From positions 1 to 55,041 of the forward strand of contig NZ_JAIVFQ010000048.1 in the NCBI RefSeq assembly GCF_020829495.1: a DNA stretch of 55,041 nt, read 5' to 3'. This DNA comes from Nostoc favosum CHAB5714. GTDB taxonomy: Bacteria; Cyanobacteriota; Cyanobacteriia; Cyanobacteriales; Nostocaceae. Shown piece after piece: positions 50,496 to 55,041 of this stretch. The position numbers were made by a program, and so were the translations under genes. A model generated the notes under the pieces. That model ran no database searches. It was not told the DNA's origin and saw nothing but the letters and a program-made list of their open reading frames with translations. The first letter of the stretch is position 1; each line of letters starts with the position of its first letter.

Positions 50496-51305
50496 GTGGC
50501 ATTTACGATCAATCAGTTATTTAAGTTATCTGTTAAGTATTTACCAGCAATTACAGCCATAATAACGGTTCTTTCATTACCAGTTCAAGCAGCTACGTTT
50601 TTAGTAAATGAACGCGCTCTTTTAGGAGGTAATGATGAAGTTGATTGGGGAAGTTTAGGTAAAGTATTCAATCCCTCTGCGCCTGACTTTTCTGTTTTTT
50701 TACCTAACTCTTTTTTAGCAACATCCCAAGGTGGTTTAGGCTTAGATGTAAATATAACTCCAACTAATAATCCTCAGATTACTCCACCGTTTATCTTTCA
50801 AACGTTACCTCCACCTGGCATTCGGACTAACTTCGCCCAAGGAGACTTTATTCTCTTCGGAGGTATAAACCCAACAGGATTTCAACCTCTTCCTCCTGGT
50901 TCTCCTGATCCTCGTACTCAGGGTAACGGAGGCCCTTTGAGCATTAGTTTTGCCCAGCCTGTTTATGGCGCTGGTACTCAGATAGCTGTAGATATTAGTA
51001 ATTTAGAAGTTGAAACTTTTATCAACGCTTTTGATAGCAGCAATAACTTGTTGGGTAGTTTCTCAGTTCTCAGTACTTCGTCGCTAGCATTAGATAACTC
51101 AGCAGTCTTCTTGGGGGTTCGTAGTGACACTCCAAACATCTCACGACTCGTTTTTAGCAGTTCTGCTCCACAATACGGCTTGGCTATTAATAAGGTAAGT
51201 ATTGTTGCAGCTCCTGAACCAAGTTTTACCTTAGCGATATTAGCTTTTGGTATTTCAGGTGCTGTTTTAAAACTACGCCAACGCTCTTGGCCAAATAATT
51301 GCTAA
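50496..51305 (+). CDS. PEP-CTERM anchored exported protein
   Basis: A 269-residue protein. A GTG at 50496 preceded by AAGGAGTAAA is the start. The N-terminal signal peptide (LPAITAIITVLSLPVQA, cleavage after VQAA near residue 33) leads to a mature beta-rich part. The C-terminus has the sorting tag APEPSFTLAILAFGISGAVLKLRQR: PEP, a membrane helix and a basic end, recognised by exosortase systems linked to exopolysaccharide. The mature domain (ISFAQPVYGAGTQIAVDISN, GSFSVLSTSSLALDNSAVFLG) looks like PEP-CTERM proteins with a jelly-roll-like fold. No exosortase gene is in the window. Confidence 0.92.
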   Translation: MAFTINQLFKLSVKYLPAITAIITVLSLPVQAATFLVNERALLGGNDEVDWGSLGKVFNPSAPDFSVFLPNSFLATSQGGLGLDVNITPTNNPQITPPFIFQTLPPPGIRTNFAQGDFILFGGINPTGFQPLPPGSPDPRTQGNGGPLSISFAQPVYGAGTQIAVDISNLEVETFINAFDSSNNLLGSFSVLSTSSLALDNSAVFLGVRSDTPNISRLVFSSSAPQYGLAINKVSIVAAPEPSFTLAILAFGISGAVLKLRQRSWPNNC

Positions 51306-52115
51306 TTCGTAATACTCACCTCCAGCGAGAAGCAAGCTACCTAATTCGTAATTGAAGAGGGTACAGCAGCCCACACCAAAATCTCTGAATTGGGTGGTTT
51401 GGAAAACGCTCTCTACGAGACGCTCTGGCTAGCAAGATTGTCGTAGGGGTACGCAAACTTGCTTTTTCGTTAGGCAGGGAGTAGGAAATCAGACTTTTCA
51501 AGTAGAGGGCGAGTTTTTTTACGCAATCAAATAAAAATCCTATATCAAATAATTTATTTTCCGGAAATCGCCTAAGAGTGATTGTAGTAAACAATTACTT
51601 AGCTTATTGTTCGCCAGAGGCGAGTATTATCACTGAGGAATTATTTTGACACTCCCACAGCGAGCGTCGAAATAATTCGTCATTGAATAAATTCGAGGTT
51701 TCGAGCATACTCAAACTTCTGTCAAACGTAAGCTCAACATAATTTTTATTTTTAGCAATATTAAAGTCAATGTCATACAAAGAATTAGAACACATCATAG
51801 ACGTTAAGATACAAAAAGCTATACGGAAGCACGAAGTCATAGTTGCTTTTATTAGTAGTATTATTGGCTTGATTTTTATAGTGGGTTTGTTCCATGCTAT
51901 TTTGCTCAACCACACTCAAATTCAATCATATTGCTTAAGATGATTACTGGTTGCGTTTAATTGCTCTTGATTATCAAGCATTCCCTAATGTCCATAAAAT
52001 TAATCCAAGTTATACCAATTCTCTAAGAAGCTGCATCAAATCAGGCTTGGTCAGACTTGAGTCTTAAGCTCTGGTAATCGATATTACACATATTTTGATA
52101 AAAGTGAATTGCACT
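51306..52115. other. Long spacer between the PEP-CTERM and MFS genes
   Basis: Near 51400-51470 a dispersed repeat contains GGAAAACGCTCTCTACGAGACGCT and GGTACGCAAACTTGC. The rest is AT-rich. A minus-strand frame at 51604-51915 (103 residues, possible start at the inner MTSCFRIAFCIL) might be a small gene, but no motif supports it. The MFS promoter should lie near 52040-52110. Confidence 0.5.
51604..51915 (-). CDS. Doubtful small open frame
   Basis: A 103-residue frame, perhaps used from the inner methionine of MTSCFRIAFCILTSMM with a weak signal-peptide look. The remainder (YVELTFDRSLSMLETSNLF) is ordinary polar sequence. There is no family resemblance. It is listed only because the spacer is otherwise empty for 800 bp. 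Confidence 0.2.
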   Translation of the reverse strand: MWLSKIAWNKPTIKIKPIILLIKATMTSCFRIAFCILTSMMCSNSLYDIDFNIAKNKNYVELTFDRSLSMLETSNLFNDELFRRSLWECQNNSSVIILASGEQ

Positions 52116-53351
52116 ATGGAGAGTAAAAATAATAGCAGGGCTATATTCGTCTTATTTTTGACTGTATTTATAGACTTGCTCGGCTTTGGAATTATCCTGC
52201 CGATACTGCCTTTGTATGCTGAACAATTCGGCGCAAAACCTAATGAAGCGACACTACTTGTAGCTATTTATTCTTTAATGCAGTTCTTATTTGCACCATT
52301 ATGGGGCAAGTTTAGCGATCGCTACGGTCGTCGTCCGATTTTATTACTTACTTTATTAGGTTCTGTAATTGCATACGCAGGGTTAGGCTTTGCCAACTCA
52401 TTATGGATTTTGTTTATTGCTCGTAGTCTTGCCGGGATTATGGCAGGGAATATTAGTACTGCTCAGGCGTACATAGCAGATATTACCACGCCAGCTAATC
52501 GATCTCGTGGCATGGGCATAATCGGAGCAGCTTTTGGTCTTGGCTTCATTCTCGGCCCAGCTATTGGCGGTCTTCTGATCGGGTCTGATCCGAACAATGC
52601 TAACTTTCATCTACCCTCGTTGTTCGCAGCCGGATTATCTTTATTAGCATTGCTTTGTGCTTTGATGTTACTTCCAGAATCTCTAAATTCTGAGACTAAA
52701 GCTAAAATTCAAGTTCATCGCCACCGTCAGCGACGGCTGAATTTGCTACAGCTGTCACAACGTCCACAGTTTGGCTTGCTTGTTGGCATCTACTTTTTTG
52801 TTACCTTTGCTGTTGCAGCTATGGACTCTACATTGGCTTTATGGTCAAAGCAGCAATTAAACTGGGGCCCTCAACAAACTAGTTATCTTTTTGCCTTCAT
52901 GGGAATTGTCAGCACAATCATTCAAGGAGGACTCATCGGATTCCTCAAGAAATACTTCGGTGAAATCAAGTTACTGATTTTGGGGATATTAGGATTAGGT
53001 TTAGGATTACTGCTAATTGGCTTTTCACAAAGCTTAATTTTAGTGTTGGTTGCTACCACGTTTGTAGCATGGGGAATTAGTCTTAGCCAACCAATATTGA
53101 ACAGCCTGATTTCCCAAATGACAGCCCCAGAAGAACAAGGACAAATATTAGGTATTGCTAGTTCTTGCTCTGCGTTGGCACGCATCGGTGGGCCAATATG
53201 GGCAGGGGTTAGTTTTATGAAATTTGGGAGTTCTGCTCCTTTTTTAAGCGGCTCTTTAGTAATGCTGGTAGCTTTGACTCTTAGTTTGCGAGTGACTACA
53301 AGCGCATCTGAACAAAAGACAGAACGTCTAGCCTTACAATCTAGGTCTTAG
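52116..53351 (+). CDS. MFS drug-exporter-like protein (TetA-like)
   Basis: From ATG 52116 (MESKNNSRAIFVLFLTVFID) the product has 411 residues and 12 predicted membrane segments. Motif A is GKFSDRYGRRPILL in loop 2-3. Other marks of the DHA1/TetA group are FIDLLGFGIILPILPLY in helix 1, RSLAGIMAGNISTAQAYIAD and GAAFGLGFILGPAIGGLL (motif C). It probably exports small molecules by proton antiport; substrate is unknown and tetracycline resistance is not implied. A TTG 21 bp upstream is in frame but less likely. Confidence 0.93.
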   Translation: MESKNNSRAIFVLFLTVFIDLLGFGIILPILPLYAEQFGAKPNEATLLVAIYSLMQFLFAPLWGKFSDRYGRRPILLLTLLGSVIAYAGLGFANSLWILFIARSLAGIMAGNISTAQAYIADITTPANRSRGMGIIGAAFGLGFILGPAIGGLLIGSDPNNANFHLPSLFAAGLSLLALLCALMLLPESLNSETKAKIQVHRHRQRRLNLLQLSQRPQFGLLVGIYFFVTFAVAAMDSTLALWSKQQLNWGPQQTSYLFAFMGIVSTIIQGGLIGFLKKYFGEIKLLILGILGLGLGLLLIGFSQSLILVLVATTFVAWGISLSQPILNSLISQMTAPEEQGQILGIASSCSALARIGGPIWAGVSFMKFGSSAPFLSGSLVMLVALTLSLRVTTSASEQKTERLALQSRS

Positions 53352-53377
53352 AGGATCTTTTAAAAGTCATGGCTGAT

Positions 53378-53524
53378 GCAATACGCTTGGGTTAAGGATA
53401 ATTGTAGGTTGGGTTGAACTTTAGTGTTACCCAACAAATGGCCGAAAATGTTGGGTTTCGTCCCTCAACCCAACCTACACATTTTTATTTTTTGGGCTTA
53501 ACCCAAGCGTATTGATGGCTGATG
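53378..53524. repeat. Nested palindromic element: CAATACGCTTGGGTTAA arms around a GTAGGTTGGG palindrome
   Basis: Outer arms CAATACGCTTGGGTTAAG (about 53380) and CTTAACCCAAGCGTATTG (about 53499-53516) are inverted. Inside lies 53404-53478, the second copy of the palindrome GTAGGTTGGGTTGAAC...CAACCCAACCTAC also found at 34945-35019. A lone outer arm occurs at about 1358-1375 (CCAATACGCTTGGGTTAAG), and another partial one near 9701. Confidence 0.85.
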
Positions 53525-53584
53525 TATCTAAAACTTTAGATCCTCCGATAAATTGGAGAACTTTGAGAAAATTATTCCCCCCTT

Positions 53585-53614
53585 TTTATTACGAATTACG
53601 AATTACGAATTAAT
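53585..53614. repeat. Short ATTACGA heptamer tract
   Basis: Three to four ATTACGA copies end directly at the start codon of the next gene. Confidence 0.85.
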
Positions 53615-54592
53615 ATGACAGGTCGCCGAGTATTGTTTTTAGGCATCTTTGTAAGCATCCTTCTCACTTATGCAATTTGGGTAGGTGGGAGCATTCCTGC
53701 AAGCATCACTAAACTTCCTGACCAAGGATTAAACTGGTATTACTGGAAGCTTCCCCAACCAACCTTTTGGAGTCGAGCGACGGCTTGGGGTATGTACCTT
53801 GGGCATCAGTTTAGCATTTGGGGGTGTATCTGGTGGGCGCAGCGATCGCAGTTGAAATACAAATCAGCCTTGCACCCAATTAATTACCTCATGCTTGCTA
53901 TTAATGGTGTATTCATCGCTTTACACTTCCTCCAGACCTATATTTGGTACGATGCTCTAGCTCAAGATACCTCAATTTGGGCTTCTCAAGGTGCGGTTGT
54001 CCTGCTACTAGTCTTCGTACTAATTTTGGAAACGCCTCGACGCGGTTTGTTTTTTGGCAATTCTGTTCCATTCCATCAACAGTTTTTGCAAATTATCAAG
54101 CTGTACCACGGCTACTTTTTCTCCTTTGCCGCTATCTACACCTTTTGGTATCATCCAATGGAAGCGACTTTGGGGCACTTGATTGGTTTTCTCTATATGT
54201 TCTTGCTTCTGCTCCAATCGTCGTTGATATTTAACCGCAGCCATGTAAATCGTTGGTGGACATTCACTTTGGAAATTACGGTGGTTTTACATAGTTTAGT
54301 TGTATCTTTGATGTTAGGACAAAGCAAGTGGCCAACATTTCTCTTTGGTTTTCTTGGCATTTTAGTACTCACTCAACTCCACGGTCTACCTGTGAATATC
54401 TTGACTAAACGTACTATCTACGGAGCCTTTTTAGTGAGTGTAATGGCCGTTTATGGATTGACTGAACGCGGCTTGGGCAGAATTTACGAAGTAACCTATA
54501 TTCCTCTGATTGAGTTTGGGCTAGTTGGCGTAATTTACTTAATCTTCCTGCTCATCTTATGGACAATTTCTCGTTTACCTATCAAGACGTAA
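53615..54592 (+). CDS. Polytopic membrane protein of unknown function
   Basis: A 325-residue protein with about nine predicted membrane segments (VLFLGIFVSILLTYAIWVGG, YLMLAINGVFIALHFLQTYIW, ASQGAVVLLLVFVLILE and others). Histidines and aromatic residues are frequent in and near the helices: YLGHQFSIWGCIWW, IALHFLQTYIWYD, KLYHGYFFSFAAIYTFWYHP, VVLHSLV. That pattern might bind heme or metal, but no recognised motif settles it. I do not know the family. ATG 53615 follows AATTAAT directly after a heptamer tract. Confidence 0.75.
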   Translation: MTGRRVLFLGIFVSILLTYAIWVGGSIPASITKLPDQGLNWYYWKLPQPTFWSRATAWGMYLGHQFSIWGCIWWAQRSQLKYKSALHPINYLMLAINGVFIALHFLQTYIWYDALAQDTSIWASQGAVVLLLVFVLILETPRRGLFFGNSVPFHQQFLQIIKLYHGYFFSFAAIYTFWYHPMEATLGHLIGFLYMFLLLLQSSLIFNRSHVNRWWTFTLEITVVLHSLVVSLMLGQSKWPTFLFGFLGILVLTQLHGLPVNILTKRTIYGAFLVSVMAVYGLTERGLGRIYEVTYIPLIEFGLVGVIYLIFLLILWTISRLPIKT

Positions 54593-54669
54593 TATGATAT
54601 CAGGCGATGGCGTAGCCCAGAGCAGGCATCGCACTTTTGATTTCAATGTCTAAGCCGTCCCCCCGATGC

Positions 54670-54834
54670 CTTGGCTACAGTGTACACACAAGTCGGAAGT
54701 AGCTGATAAATCTGGGTTTTACCCCACCCTAACCCTCCCCTTAGAAAGGGGAGGGAACTGGATTTCTTGTTTCCCCCCAATATATCGGGGGGATTAAGGG
54801 GGGTAATTCGACTTGTTTATACACCGTAGCTTAC
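54670..54834. mobile_element. MITE-like element with GTGTACACACAAGTC ends
   Basis: GGCTACAGTGTACACACAAGTCG at the left is inverted as CGACTTGTTTATACACCGTAGC at the right with a few mismatches, about 165 bp apart. The ends match those of the element at 46077-46347, but the inside differs: CCACCCTAACCCTCCCC, then a CCCCCCAATATATCGGGGGG palindrome. CCTTGG stands just outside both ends. The 54593-54911 interval has no gene and also contains a GCGATGGCGTAGCCC...GCATCGC dispersed repeat at 54603-54632. Confidence 0.7.
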
Positions 54835-54911
54835 CAAGGGGGGACTACAGGGGGGTTAAAACGATCTCAAATTCTCACGAATGATTTAGGACTGCTATAT
54901 AAGCAACAGAT

Positions 54912-55041
54912 ACCTCAAAGTCGTGTTGAGGTACTTCAAAGTCGTGTTGAGGTACTTCAAAGTCGTGTTGAGGTACTTCAAAGTCGTGTTGAGGTACTTC
55001 AAAGTCGTGTTGAGGTACTTCAAAGTCGTGTTGAGGTACTT
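54912..55041. repeat. 21-nt tandem array running off the window end
   Basis: At least six copies of a 21-nt unit (GGTACTTCAAAGTCG followed by TGTTGA) run without a spacer to the last base. Only the first copy differs visibly. Each unit junction makes the near-palindrome TTGAGGTACTTCAA. The array continues beyond the window. Confidence 0.95.

Noticed and set aside
1..55041. tRNA, rRNA, tmRNA or intact insertion sequence with transposase
   Set aside because: None could be recognised by eye on either strand; all mobile-like elements here lack coding capacity. A tRNA/Rfam/ISfinder search would be decisive.

Overview
The window is a chromosomal segment of a filamentous cyanobacterium, most likely of the Nostoc/Anabaena type. 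The grounds are: photosystem I subunit gene psaC, the variable chain of ferredoxin-thioredoxin reductase, a cyAbrB regulator, many GCGATCGC (HIP1) octamers, abundant heptanucleotide tandem repeats, several families of short palindromic dispersed repeats, and Nostoc-style gene families (Uma2 nucleases, caspase-like and CHAT proteins, PEP-CTERM protein). No tRNA, rRNA, transposase or classical CRISPR array was seen.

Layout. 1-2.1 kb: tail of an unrecognised gene, prmA, a REP-like palindrome, and a small gene invaded by a dispersed repeat. 2.3-4.6 kb: a 21-nt-module tandem array, two PIN-domain toxin-antitoxin pairs, and a 122-bp duplication flanking the second pair. 4.7-9.5 kb: a caspase/nSTAND gene that has lost its WD40 sensor by an out-of-frame deletion, divergent from a two-gene unit whose second product is a membrane-anchored coiled-coil protein. 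9.6-13 kb: a glmS remnant, a Uma2 nuclease, glmS and psaC. 13.5-16.7 kb: small conserved genes and a Panacea (DUF4065) antitoxin with a probably truncated partner. 17.2-29.2 kb: mostly housekeeping and membrane genes (ClC channel, cyAbrB, Rrf2 regulator, cbiB/cobD, pyrR, ftrV, YdcF-like protein, MscS-DUF2254 operon, two-domain kinase). 29.4-35 kb: a membrane protein, an exported protein, and a TPR-CHAT gene split by one nonsense codon. 35-42.3 kb: rplY, purA, a CHASE3-PAS histidine kinase, an SMR transporter, hsp20 and a ferredoxin. 42.4-45.9 kb: a hemD remnant, then an operon-like row of a catalytically dead HtrA-like protein, an intact HtrA-like protease and a LuxR-type regulator with a degenerate receiver. 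46.4-54.6 kb: a glycosyltransferase, RTX protein, PEP-CTERM protein, MFS exporter and membrane protein. The window ends inside another 21-nt tandem array.

The most unusual signals are these. (1) Four unrelated intergenic arrays are all built from 21-nt modules, three of them also as 42-nt pairs. (2) A pseudoprotease, protease and pseudoreceiver lie in one row. (3) Two caspase-fold genes have broken architecture: the caspase/nSTAND gene has lost its WD40 blades and the TPR-CHAT gene carries a stop. (4) A dense layer of nested mobile-like palindromes interrupts, truncates or extends genes (hemD, the 126-aa gene, the nSTAND protein, a glmS copy). (5) One 60-bp terminator cassette occurs twice without a difference. 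All functional claims rest on reading motifs by eye; no database search was possible.
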